From NCBI GenBank assembly GCA_945863205.1, contig CAMAZK010000002.1, positions 1 to 64,000 of the forward strand: a DNA stretch of 64,000 nucleotides, in the 5' to 3' direction. Positions 42,200 to 51,046 of this stretch are shown one piece after another. The first letter of the stretch is position 1. Each line of letters opens with the position of its first letter. The notes beneath the pieces are model-generated. The model saw nothing but the letters and a program-made list of their open reading frames with translations, did no database searches and was not told the DNA's origin. Source of the stretch: Akkermansia muciniphila. GTDB taxonomy: Bacteria > Verrucomicrobiota > Verrucomicrobiia > Verrucomicrobiales > Verrucomicrobiaceae. The position numbers were made by a program, and so were the translations under genes.

Positions 42200-43702
42200 A
42201 TGTATTTCCTCGGCATCGACAGCGGCACTCAGAGCACGAAAGCCATCGTGCTCGATCTCGACACAGGTAAAATCCTCGCCAGCGGGCATTCGAGCTACGA
42301 TTTGATCGACGGCCTGCCGCCGGGCCATCTGGAGCAGAATCCGCAGGACTGGCTCGACGCGGTGGACGCCTCCGTGCAGCAGTGCCTCGAACAAATCGGC
42401 GCTGACAAGGCCAAGATCGCCGGCATCGGCGTCAGCGGCCAGCAGCACGGCCTCGTGGCGCTCGGAGCGGACGACAAACCGGTGCGTCCGGCCAAGCTGT
42501 GGTGCGATACGTCAACGCAGCCGCAGTGCGCGGAGATCGCACATCATTTCGGCGGACAGCCGGGCGTGATCGCGCTCGCCGGGAATGCCATGCTGCCGGG
42601 CTACACGATCCCCAAGCTACTGTGGATGAAGCAGAACGAGCCGGAAAACTTCGCAAAGACGAAGACCATCCTGCTGCCGCACGATTACATCAACTTCTGG
42701 CTCAGTGGCGTGAAGCGCATGGAATACGGCGACGCCTCCGGCATGGGCATCCTCAACGTGAACACACGCGAGTGGTGCCACGAGATCTGCGATTACATCG
42801 ATCCCTCCGTGCGCGGCATGCTGCCGCCGCTGGGGTCGTCCAAAGCCGTGCATGGCACGATCCGCAAGGACCTGGCCGTGAAGTGGGGACTGAATTTCGA
42901 CGTCATCATCAGCGCCGGCGGCGGTGACAACATGATGGGCGCGATCGGCACCGGAAACATCAAGCCGGGTGTCGTCACCGCCAGCTTTGGCACCAGCGGC
43001 ACGCTCTACGGCGTGGCCGGATCACCGGTGGTGGATGGCCAGGGCGAGGTGGCCGCCTTTTGCGACAGCACGGACCAGTGGCTGCCGCTGGTCTGCACGA
43101 TGAACGTCACCGTCGTCACCGAGCAGGTGCGCGAGATGTTCCGTTGGGACCTGAAGCAGCTCGAAGCCGCCGTGAAGACCGCCAAGCCGGGCGCGGATGG
43201 CGTGATGTTTCTGCCCTACCTCAATGGCGAGCGCACCCCGAACCTGCCGGAAGGCACCGGCGTGATCCACGGCCTGCGCCCCACGAACATGACACCGGCG
43301 AACATGGCCCGCGCCGCCGTGGAAGGCGCCACGCTGGGGCTGGCCTACGGCTTGAAGCGTTTCCGTGATCTCGGCATGAACCCGACCGAAATCCGCCTCA
43401 CCGGCGGCGGCAGCAAGAGCGCCGTCTGGCGTCAGATCGCCGCCGACTGCTTCAATGCCGAAGTCGTCACACTCAACACCAGCGAGGGCGCCGCGCTCGG
43501 CGGTGCGATCCAGGCCGCCTACGCCCAGGCGAATCAGGGCGGCGCTGAAAAGGTCAGCTATGAAGACCTCTGCGCCAAACTCGTCACCCTCGACGAATCC
43601 ACCCGCTGCAAGCCGGACGCCGCGAACGCAGCGATCTATGCCGCCCAGCTCGAAAAGCAGATGGAACTCACCGGCCGCCTCAACCAGACCGCCTGGCTCT
43701 GA
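42200..43702 (+). CDS. xylB: Xylulokinase
   Basis: MYFLGIDSGTQSTKAIVLD, GIGVSGQQHGLV, LTGGGSKSAVWRQIAADCF. Confidence 0.95.
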   Translation: MYFLGIDSGTQSTKAIVLDLDTGKILASGHSSYDLIDGLPPGHLEQNPQDWLDAVDASVQQCLEQIGADKAKIAGIGVSGQQHGLVALGADDKPVRPAKLWCDTSTQPQCAEIAHHFGGQPGVIALAGNAMLPGYTIPKLLWMKQNEPENFAKTKTILLPHDYINFWLSGVKRMEYGDASGMGILNVNTREWCHEICDYIDPSVRGMLPPLGSSKAVHGTIRKDLAVKWGLNFDVIISAGGGDNMMGAIGTGNIKPGVVTASFGTSGTLYGVAGSPVVDGQGEVAAFCDSTDQWLPLVCTMNVTVVTEQVREMFRWDLKQLEAAVKTAKPGADGVMFLPYLNGERTPNLPEGTGVIHGLRPTNMTPANMARAAVEGATLGLAYGLKRFRDLGMNPTEIRLTGGGSKSAVWRQIAADCFNAEVVTLNTSEGAALGGAIQAAYAQANQGGAEKVSYEDLCAKLVTLDESTRCKPDAANAAIYAAQLEKQMELTGRLNQTAWL

Positions 43703-43735
43703 AGCTCCCATCTTGACCTTTCTGACCCTTCCCGC

Positions 43736-44086
43736 ATGAAACCCACCGCCCGCACCGAATCCAACGCCGTCGTCATCGAACTGGAGGGGGATGCCGACCT
43801 GGCGGTCGTGCCCGAGTTCCAAAAGCTCGTGCGTGAACAAATGAAGGCCAACGTGAAGCGCCTCATCATCGACTTCACGAAGGTCACCTTCGTGAACACT
43901 CCCGTGTGGGCCGTGGTGGTCGAGTACTTCCAGCATGCCAGCGGCGCTGGCACGGAGTTTGCCCTGGCGGGTATTCAGGGAAGGGTGGAGGCCTCGTTCA
44001 AGATCGTCCGCCTCGGCGACTTCATCACGCATCTGCCGACTCTCGACGAGGCGCTCCGTGCGCCCGACCTGACGAGCCGGCGCTAG
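43736..44086 (+). CDS. STAS-domain protein (MlaB/anti-sigma-antagonist-like)
   Basis: VVIELEGDADLAVVPEFQKLVREQ...RLIIDFTKVTFVNTPVWAVVVEYFQHA. Confidence 0.8.
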   Translation: MKPTARTESNAVVIELEGDADLAVVPEFQKLVREQMKANVKRLIIDFTKVTFVNTPVWAVVVEYFQHASGAGTEFALAGIQGRVEASFKIVRLGDFITHLPTLDEALRAPDLTSRR

Positions 44087-44110
44087 GCAGGAATTCTCGG
44101 GACCGCCACC

Positions 44111-44854
44111 ATGGAAGCCTTCCGCCAATACCTCGCATTGTGCGGCAGCCTCCTTTTCTGGCTGTTCGTGGCGCCGTTTCGCGGCAAGCCATGGCGCATC
44201 GGTCACACCTTCGCCCAGATCGTCCGCATCGGCGTGCATGCGGTGCCGATGTCCGCCCTCACCGCCCTGACGATCGGCGTGGTGCTGGCCATGCAGTCTG
44301 CGGCGCAGCTCGCGAAGCTGGGGGCGACGGTCTATGTGCCGGGGCTCGTTTCCTCCAGCCTCATTCGTGAGCTGGCGCCGCTGGTCACGGCGGTGATCGT
44401 GATCGGCCGCAGCGGTTCCTCCGTCACCGCAGAGCTCGGCACCATGAAGGTGTCGGAAGAAATCGAGGCGCTCGAAGTCATGGCGATTCCGCCGATGTCC
44501 TACCTCATCATCCCCCGCTTTCTCGCCATGGTGATCATGATGCCGCTGCTGGCCGTGTTCAGCATCTACGTCGGCCTCGCCGGCGGCTGGTTGATCAGCC
44601 ATTACTCGCTTCACATGTCCACGGCGTTCTACGTGACGCATGCACTGCAGTACGTCGAACTGCGGGACGTCGGCATCGGCCTGCTGAAGAGTGGCGTCTT
44701 CGGCGTGCTTATCGTCACCATCGCCTGCAGCATCGGCTTGAACGTCTCCGGCGGCGCTGAAGGCGTGGGGCTGGCCACCACGCGCTCGGTGGTGGTTTCG
44801 CTGCTGAGCGTCTTCGTGGCCAATGCCCTGCTCACCGCGCTGTTTTTCTTCTGA
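44111..44854 (+). CDS. mlaE: MlaE-family lipid ABC transporter permease
   Basis: ELAPLVTAVIVIGRSGSSVTAELGTMKVSEEIEALEVMAIPP. Confidence 0.93.
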   Translation: MEAFRQYLALCGSLLFWLFVAPFRGKPWRIGHTFAQIVRIGVHAVPMSALTALTIGVVLAMQSAAQLAKLGATVYVPGLVSSSLIRELAPLVTAVIVIGRSGSSVTAELGTMKVSEEIEALEVMAIPPMSYLIIPRFLAMVIMMPLLAVFSIYVGLAGGWLISHYSLHMSTAFYVTHALQYVELRDVGIGLLKSGVFGVLIVTIACSIGLNVSGGAEGVGLATTRSVVVSLLSVFVANALLTALFFF

Positions 44855-45693
44855 TGTCCGCCGCCGAACCAGATGCCACGTTGGGCGAGCCGATCATTGA
44901 GGTCGATTCGCTGGTGCGGCATTTTGGGAAGCAGACCGTGCTTAATGGCGTGAGCTTCAAAGTCCACGCCGGTGACACCTTTGTCATCATGGGCGGCAGC
45001 GGCTGCGGCAAGAGCACCCTGCTGCGCCATCTCATCGGCACGGAAAAGCCCACCTCCGGCAGCATCAAGATTTTCGGCCAGGAGATCACCGGCATGAAGG
45101 CGGACGCCCTGCAGAAGCTGCGCGGCCGCTACGGCATGCTCTTTCAATCCGGTGCGCTGCTACAGTCCCTCACCGTCGCCGAAAATGTGGCGCTGCCGCT
45201 GGTCGAACACACGCCGCTCGACGCCGGGCTGATCGACACCGTGGTCAAAATGAAGCTGGAGCAGGTGGGGCTGACCGGTCACGGGCACAAGAAGCCCTCC
45301 GAGATCAGCGGCGGCATGAAAAAACGCGCCGCGCTGGCCCGGGCGCTCGCGCTGGACCCGCCGCTCGTTTTCAGCGATGAACCCACCGCCGGGCTCGACC
45401 CCATCATGACCGCAGTGGTCGATGAACTGACCCAGCGCCTCACGCAGAAGATCGGCGCCACCGTGGTCGTCGTCACGCATGACATGAACAGTGTCTTCCG
45501 CATCGGCACCCGCATCATCATGCTCGGCACCGGCGCCAATCAGGGCAGGATCATCGCCCAGGGCACGCCGGAGGAGATTCGGGCGGATCCGGATCCGGCC
45601 GTGCAGCAGTTCATCAACGGCGATCCCGACGGGGACGGCGTGGATGACACCGGCGAGCTGCTCTACCGCGACATGCTTCTCCGCAAACTATGA
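44854..45693 (+). CDS. mlaF: MlaF-family ATP-binding protein
   Basis: IMGGSGCGKSTLLRHLIG, SGGMKKRAALARALALDPPLVFSDEPTAGLDP. Confidence 0.94.
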   Translation: MSAAEPDATLGEPIIEVDSLVRHFGKQTVLNGVSFKVHAGDTFVIMGGSGCGKSTLLRHLIGTEKPTSGSIKIFGQEITGMKADALQKLRGRYGMLFQSGALLQSLTVAENVALPLVEHTPLDAGLIDTVVKMKLEQVGLTGHGHKKPSEISGGMKKRAALARALALDPPLVFSDEPTAGLDPIMTAVVDELTQRLTQKIGATVVVVTHDMNSVFRIGTRIIMLGTGANQGRIIAQGTPEEIRADPDPAVQQFINGDPDGDGVDDTGELLYRDMLLRKL

Positions 45694-45706
45694 CCTCCCA
45701 CGCATC

Positions 45707-46921
45707 ATGAAAAACAAGCACGACGCCCTCGTGGCCGCTCTCGTCATTCTTTGTTCGGTCGTGCTCCTCGCCGCGCTGCTGTTCGCGATCGCCGGCGATC
45801 CCTGGCGCCAGCCGCATCTGCGATTCTCCGTGGATTTTGAGGACGTCACCGGCATCCGCCGCAACACGAACGTGCTCTATGTCGGCGACCACGTCGGCGT
45901 CGTCCAGGGCATCGAGCACCTCGCCCCGGCGGACCGCCTGGTGCCGGAGCGGTCCGTGCGTGTCCACATCGAGGTCACGGAAAAAGTGCCCATCCCCGCG
46001 AATGTGAAGGTGATCATCAGTGCCGAGTCCATGCTCGGCGAAAAGCACATCGCCGTCGTGCGCTTGGACGACGAGGACGGCCTGCTGGCGGACGGCGCCC
46101 GGCTCACCTCCTCCAGCCTCGGCAGCATGCTGGAGATGATGCTGCCCGGCGGGGATGAGATCCTCGCGAACATCGCGTCCATCACCAAGGACATCAAGAA
46201 AATCACTGACCCCCTCGGCAAAGGAGATGCGGCGGAGAAGATCACGGGCTCTCTCGCAAACCTCGAAGAGTTCACGGCAAAGCTGAACGCCCTCTTTGCC
46301 GGGGACGGCAAGACGCCCGGCATCGGCCAGAAACTCAACCAGGTGGCCGACAGGCTCAACGAAACCGCCGCCGGCATTCAAGAACTCGTTAAAGGTCCGG
46401 AAGGCGCAGCGGGCAAGGGCCTGGCCGGACGTGCCGATGCCATTCTGGCCAATCTCGAAGTCTTCTCCAACGAGCTGAATCAAACGATCGCCGGCGCCGA
46501 TGACAAGCCGGGCCTGCGCGCGCGCATTGAAGAGATCACGACCGATCTTCATCAGTTGCTGGCCGGTGGAGAGGGCGCTGCCAGCCCCGGACTGAACCAG
46601 CAGATCGACACCACGATGCGGAAGATCAACCTGCTGGTGGAGGAGATGAGCGCCCTCGTCATCTGGGGCGAGTACATCACCGGCACGCTCGCGGAAAAGC
46701 CCAGCCGCCTGATCTTCGGCAGCAAGGAGAACGACGTGCCGACGAAGGAGCAGATCATCGAGCACGTGCGCAGCAGCCAGACGCCCTACCCCGTGCGTAT
46801 CAAGGAGCTCGAGTCCGGTGCCAAGCCGCAGCCTCAAAACAACAGCCCGATGCCGCCGGAATCCGCCTCTCCCGAGGACAAGAGAAAAGGCGTCCTGAAC
46901 CTCTTCAAGCGCCGTGAATAG
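45707..46921 (+). CDS. MlaD-family MCE-domain protein
   Basis: N-terminal TM followed by RFSVDFEDVTGIRRNTNVLYVGDHVGVVQGIE MCE motif. Confidence 0.85.
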   Translation: MKNKHDALVAALVILCSVVLLAALLFAIAGDPWRQPHLRFSVDFEDVTGIRRNTNVLYVGDHVGVVQGIEHLAPADRLVPERSVRVHIEVTEKVPIPANVKVIISAESMLGEKHIAVVRLDDEDGLLADGARLTSSSLGSMLEMMLPGGDEILANIASITKDIKKITDPLGKGDAAEKITGSLANLEEFTAKLNALFAGDGKTPGIGQKLNQVADRLNETAAGIQELVKGPEGAAGKGLAGRADAILANLEVFSNELNQTIAGADDKPGLRARIEEITTDLHQLLAGGEGAASPGLNQQIDTTMRKINLLVEEMSALVIWGEYITGTLAEKPSRLIFGSKENDVPTKEQIIEHVRSSQTPYPVRIKELESGAKPQPQNNSPMPPESASPEDKRKGVLNLFKRRE

Positions 46922-48602
46922 CCCGCAGCCCATCGCCTCCCGTCAGAGCGTGCTGATCGACGTGGCCCGGCGTCTGAGCAGCACGCACGACCCGGTCGAG
47001 CTCGTCGATCACATCCTGCAGCGCTCGCGGGAGGTCATGGACTGCGAGGTCTGCTCCATCCTGCTGCCGGACGGGCCGGAGGAGGACCTCGTCATCCGCT
47101 CCACCCTTGATCCGATCAATGCCATGGAGGTGCGCGTGCCGAAGGGCCGGGGCATCGCCGGGGATGTCTTCGCCACAAAAAAGGTCGTGAACATCGAGGA
47201 CGCGCTCAGCGATCCCCGCCACTTCCGCCCGGCCTCCGATCGCTCGGATCTCGTGACCCGCGCCATGGTCACCGTGCCGCTGCTGGACGGCGAACGCTGC
47301 CTCGGCGTCATGCAGGCGATCAATCCCAATCAGGGCGCGGCTTTCGATGCGCAGGACGTGGAGATTTTCGAAACCTTCGCCAGTCTGATCGCGGTGACCC
47401 TGCTGCGCCTTGAGTCGCAGAAGAAGGCCATTCAGGAGGCGGAAAACCGCCAGCAGCTTTCCCTCGCCACCGAGATCCAAAACTCCTTCCTCCCGGCCTC
47501 CGAGGTCCGCATTGGCGACATCGCGGTGGAAAGCTTCTACCAGCCGGCCAGCGAGGTCGGCGGGGACTTCTACTTCTGGCATGAGATCGACGACGGCAAG
47601 ATCCTGCTCGGCGTTGGCGACGTGTGCGGCAAGGGCCTGCCCGCCGCGCTGGACATGGCGCGCGGCACCACGCTCATCGCCTCCACCGCGCATCTTTGCG
47701 TCACCCTGAACCTCGCGGAATGGATGGCCGCCCTGAATCAGCGCCTTTGCGGCGTGATGAAGGCGGGGCGCTTCATCGCCATCAATGCGATGGTGCTTTG
47801 CCCGAAGACGCGCCGCGTGTGGCTCTGCTGCGCCGGGCTGCCGGGTGCGCAGGTGCGGGATGCCGAGGGCTGGAAAGAAGTCCCCGCTCCGGGCAATGCG
47901 CCGCTGGGCATTTCCTGCGCCGCGCGTTACCAGGCCTGCGAGCTGCCCCTGGCCGCCGGCCGCCAGTGGATGCTCTTCACCGATGGCATTCTCGAGGTGC
48001 GGAACAGCGCGGGCGAGTACTTCGAGGATGCCGCCTTCGCCGCAGCGCTGGCAGAAATGGACAGCGGCGATGCCTCCCTGACCCGCCTCGTGGAGCGGTG
48101 GTGTGGCTTTGCGCAGGCTTCCAGCTACCAGGACGACGCCACCGTACTCATGATCACCGATCACGCCGCCCCGCCGCCCTCTGAAATCTCCCTTCAGACC
48201 TGCCGGCCCGACACGCTGCGGCAGATGCGCGACTTCATCGATGCATGGGCGGCCTGGCACGCGCTGCGCGATGACCTGACCGGCCGCCTCGTCCTCGGCT
48301 GCGATGAAGTGATGAGCAACGTCTGCAAGTACGCCTACGGCCCGGACTGCGCGGAGCGGCCCGCCCTCTGCCGCATCGAGTCGGACGCGGACACGATCCG
48401 CATCCTGATCGAGCATCGCGGTGAAGGCATCACGAACGAGGACTTCGAAAAACTCGTCTCGCCACCGTCCATCGGGGAGCGCGTCGGCGGGCTCGGGCTG
48501 CACGTCATTCGCGAGGTGTTCGACCGCGTCGATTTCCGCCGTGAGTCGGACCGCTCGGTCATCGAGTTGGTGAAATCGCTCGCGGTGGCATCGCCCGGTT
48601 GA
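46914..48602 (+). CDS. GAF - PP2C/SpoIIE phosphatase - HATPase_c (RsbW-like) regulator
   Basis: GRGIAGDVFATKKVVNIEDA; FYQPASEVGGDFYFW..ILLGVGDVCGKGLPAALDMA; EVMSNVCKYAYG...GGLGLHVIREVFDRVDF; starts inside mlaD end. Confidence 0.9.
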   Translation: MNSPQPIASRQSVLIDVARRLSSTHDPVELVDHILQRSREVMDCEVCSILLPDGPEEDLVIRSTLDPINAMEVRVPKGRGIAGDVFATKKVVNIEDALSDPRHFRPASDRSDLVTRAMVTVPLLDGERCLGVMQAINPNQGAAFDAQDVEIFETFASLIAVTLLRLESQKKAIQEAENRQQLSLATEIQNSFLPASEVRIGDIAVESFYQPASEVGGDFYFWHEIDDGKILLGVGDVCGKGLPAALDMARGTTLIASTAHLCVTLNLAEWMAALNQRLCGVMKAGRFIAINAMVLCPKTRRVWLCCAGLPGAQVRDAEGWKEVPAPGNAPLGISCAARYQACELPLAAGRQWMLFTDGILEVRNSAGEYFEDAAFAAALAEMDSGDASLTRLVERWCGFAQASSYQDDATVLMITDHAAPPPSEISLQTCRPDTLRQMRDFIDAWAAWHALRDDLTGRLVLGCDEVMSNVCKYAYGPDCAERPALCRIESDADTIRILIEHRGEGITNEDFEKLVSPPSIGERVGGLGLHVIREVFDRVDFRRESDRSVIELVKSLAVASPG

Positions 48603-48636
48603 TGTGGCGGCGGATCGCGCCAAGGATGCCCGCCGC

Positions 48637-49299
48637 ATGGCCAAAATTCGCATCAAGTCCGCTGGAAAAATCATCGCCTGGATGATGCGCGGCATCGCCA
48701 TGACCCTGCGCTTCGAGATCGAAGACAACGCGGCCGTCTTCAACACCACGCGTGGGAACACGATCTGGGCCTTCTGGCACAACAGCATGTTCCTCATCCC
48801 CTGGCTGCATTCCGAGTGGTTCGCGCAGATCCCTGGCACCGTTTTGACCAGTCCCAGCGGCGACGGGCAGATCATCGCGGACATTTGCGCCAGCTTTGAC
48901 ATCGAAGCCTCGCGCGGCTCCAGCTCCAAACCGGAAAAAGGCATGAGCGCCCTCATCGCGCTCGCCGGAAAGGCCCGGGAGGGCTACGACATCGGCATCA
49001 CGCCGGATGGTCCGCGCGGGCCGAAGTATCGCGTGCAGCCCGGCGTCGTGAAGCTGGCCCAGCTCACCGGTGTACCGCTCATCCCGGTGAACATTCACTA
49101 CAGCCGCGCCTTCCGCTTCAAGACCTGGGACGCGTTTCAGATCCCGCTGCCCTTTTCCACCGTCACGATGAAGTTCCATCCGCCGCACGTCATCCCACGG
49201 CGCTTGAGCGAGGAAGAGTTCGAGCAGCGTCGAGCTGAGATCGAGTCCGTCCTGCGCGTTCACACACGGGATCTTGAAAACGCGCCGGCTGACGGCTAG
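48637..49299 (+). CDS. DUF374 lysophospholipid acyltransferase-superfamily protein
   Basis: TIWAFWHNSMFLIPW, TSPSGDGQIIADI, GITPDGPRGPKYRVQPGVVKLAQLTGVPLIPV. Confidence 0.85.
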   Translation: MAKIRIKSAGKIIAWMMRGIAMTLRFEIEDNAAVFNTTRGNTIWAFWHNSMFLIPWLHSEWFAQIPGTVLTSPSGDGQIIADICASFDIEASRGSSSKPEKGMSALIALAGKAREGYDIGITPDGPRGPKYRVQPGVVKLAQLTGVPLIPVNIHYSRAFRFKTWDAFQIPLPFSTVTMKFHPPHVIPRRLSEEEFEQRRAEIESVLRVHTRDLENAPADG

Positions 49300-49308
49300 C
49301 CTCGCGCC

Positions 49309-49839
49309 ATGGAAACGCTCTCCGTCCGTTGCAACCACTGCGGTGCGCCGCTTGAAGTCGGGGCCGACACCCGCTTCGTCACCTGCCAGTTTTGCAGCAG
49401 CACCTTGGAGGTGAAGCGCACGGACAACTCCGTCTTCACCAGGGAAGTCGCCAAGATCGCCGAAAACACCGGGCGCATGGCGGAGAGCCTCGAAGTCATC
49501 CAGCTTCAGAACGAGATCCAGCAGCTCGACCGCGAGTGGGGCATCGCTGAGGCAGGCCGCATGGTGCACGGACGCACCGGCCCGCGCACGCCGGGCAATC
49601 CCGTTTTCGGACTCGCCTTCACCCTCTTCTTTGCCGTGGTGTGTTTCTTGATGGCGTCAGGTTTCGCGTCCTCGGGGGCGGGCATCTTCACCATCGTTCC
49701 CGTCGGCATGGGGGTCTTTGCCTTGATCACAGGCGTCATGGGAATGATCCGGGGAGAAGAGCGCAAGTCCGCAGAGACCGACTACCAGCAGCGCCGCGCG
49801 GAACTCGTTCAGCGGTTGGATGCGCTGAGGAAGGAGTGA
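49309..49839 (+). CDS. Zinc-ribbon membrane protein
   Basis: VRCNHCGAPLEVGADTRFVTCQFCSSTLEV followed by TM segments. Confidence 0.75.
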   Translation: METLSVRCNHCGAPLEVGADTRFVTCQFCSSTLEVKRTDNSVFTREVAKIAENTGRMAESLEVIQLQNEIQQLDREWGIAEAGRMVHGRTGPRTPGNPVFGLAFTLFFAVVCFLMASGFASSGAGIFTIVPVGMGVFALITGVMGMIRGEERKSAETDYQQRRAELVQRLDALRKE

Positions 49840-49871
49840 GTCGGCTCCCGTTTACTCTGCCACCCCGCGCC

Positions 49872-50408
49872 ATGCCTGCCGCCACACCTCAACTCGTTCT
49901 GAACCACGACACTTACGACGTCGTGCTGCAGCGCATCATCCCGGAGGCCACGCGCTCCCTTTGGCTCGTCACCGCCGATTTGAAGGACCTCCACACCAAG
50001 ACCACGGGCAAGAAATTCGTTCCGCTGCTCCAGGTGCTCGCCGCCAAACTCGACGAAGGCGTCGAGGTCCGGCTCGTCCACGCCAAGGAGCCCGGCCCGC
50101 GCTTTCGGAAGGATTTCGACCGCTTCCCGCAGTTCCTGAACAGCGACCGCTTCGAGCGCATCCTCTGCCCGCGCATGCACATGAAGGCCGTCATCGCCGA
50201 CGGCCGCATCGCCTACATCGGCTCCGCAAACCTCACCGGCGCCGGTCTCGGCGCCAAGGGCGATCACCGCCGCAATTTCGAGGCCGGAATCGTCACCGAG
50301 GACCGCGGCACGATCGCCGAACTCATGGAGTTCCTCGATTCCTTCTACCTCGGCGACCACTGCCTCAAGTGCCAGCGCCGCGACGTCTGCCCCGATCCCA
50401 TCGTTTGA
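49872..50408 (+). CDS. Phospholipase D-like domain protein
   Basis: RMHMKAVIADGRIAYIGSANLTGAGLGAKGDHRRNFEAGIV (HxK...N HKD-like). Confidence 0.85.
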   Translation: MPAATPQLVLNHDTYDVVLQRIIPEATRSLWLVTADLKDLHTKTTGKKFVPLLQVLAAKLDEGVEVRLVHAKEPGPRFRKDFDRFPQFLNSDRFERILCPRMHMKAVIADGRIAYIGSANLTGAGLGAKGDHRRNFEAGIVTEDRGTIAELMEFLDSFYLGDHCLKCQRRDVCPDPIV

Positions 50409-50554
50409 AAGCGGTCGCTCCGGGTGGCGGTGCCGGCGCCGGATTGAGGACGTTTGAATGGGACGGGCGTGACATCGGCCAAGCCCGGAGGGCTTCTGTC
50501 GATAGCCCAGGGTTGGAACAACCCCGTGAAGATAATGCTGGCGCGAAGGGCAAG

Positions 50555-50806
50555 TCACCGATCCCCGTGCTGGAGAAGTATCACGCGCGAATCACGAACC
50601 TGCACCTGAAGGACCGCACCGCCGACGGCGGAAACGTCCCCTGGGGCCAGGGCCAGACACCGATCAAGGAAGTGCTGCAGTTGATGAAGAAAGAGAAGTG
50701 GACCTTCCCCGCTGAGATCGAGCTGGAATACAAGGTCCCCGAAGGCTCCAACGCCGTCGCCGAAGTGGCGAAGTGCGTCCAGTATTGCAATGAAGCGCTG
50801 GCGTGA
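50555..50806 (+). pseudogene. C-terminal fragment of sugar phosphate isomerase/epimerase (TIM barrel)
   Basis: KYHARITNLHLKDRTADGGNVPWGQGQTPIKEVLQLMKKEKWTFPAEIELEYKVPEGSNAVAEVAKCVQYCNEAL with no N-terminal domain upstream. Confidence 0.75.
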
Positions 50807-50893
50807 GCGTTGCAAAGCGTATCCGCTAACTTGAATGACATCCTCGCTGCCGTTTCAGATGTGCCACCGATAGTCTGGGATGAGAAGTAAGGT

Positions 50894-50910
50894 GGTCACA
50901 GTTTGTGACC
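50894..50910. repeat. Perfect inverted repeat GGTCACA-GTT-TGTGACC
   Basis: Direct reading; upstream of the methyltransferase gene. Confidence 0.8.
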
Positions 50911-51017
50911 GGCTTCTTGCTTGAATAGCGGTAAATGTGGTGCTCGCGAACCGGTCTTGGCAAATCAGTGCCGCGAGCTACGATCAAATACACTGGAATT
51001 GAGCCGCCTCTTGACTC

Positions 51018-51033
51018 GTAGTTTAACTCCGTG
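51018..51033 (+). promoter_or_regulatory. Putative controller-protein operator GTAGTTTAACTCCGTG upstream of methyltransferase
   Basis: Same 16-nt motif recurs twice at the controller gene start; contains palindrome AGTT-T-AACT. Confidence 0.65.
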
Positions 51034-51046
51034 TAGCTCATCCGCC

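Noticed and set aside
46905-48956. 683-aa ORF antisense to the GAF-PP2C regulator
   Set aside because: Composition typical of antisense ORFs in GC-rich DNA; sense strand has clear phosphatase motifs
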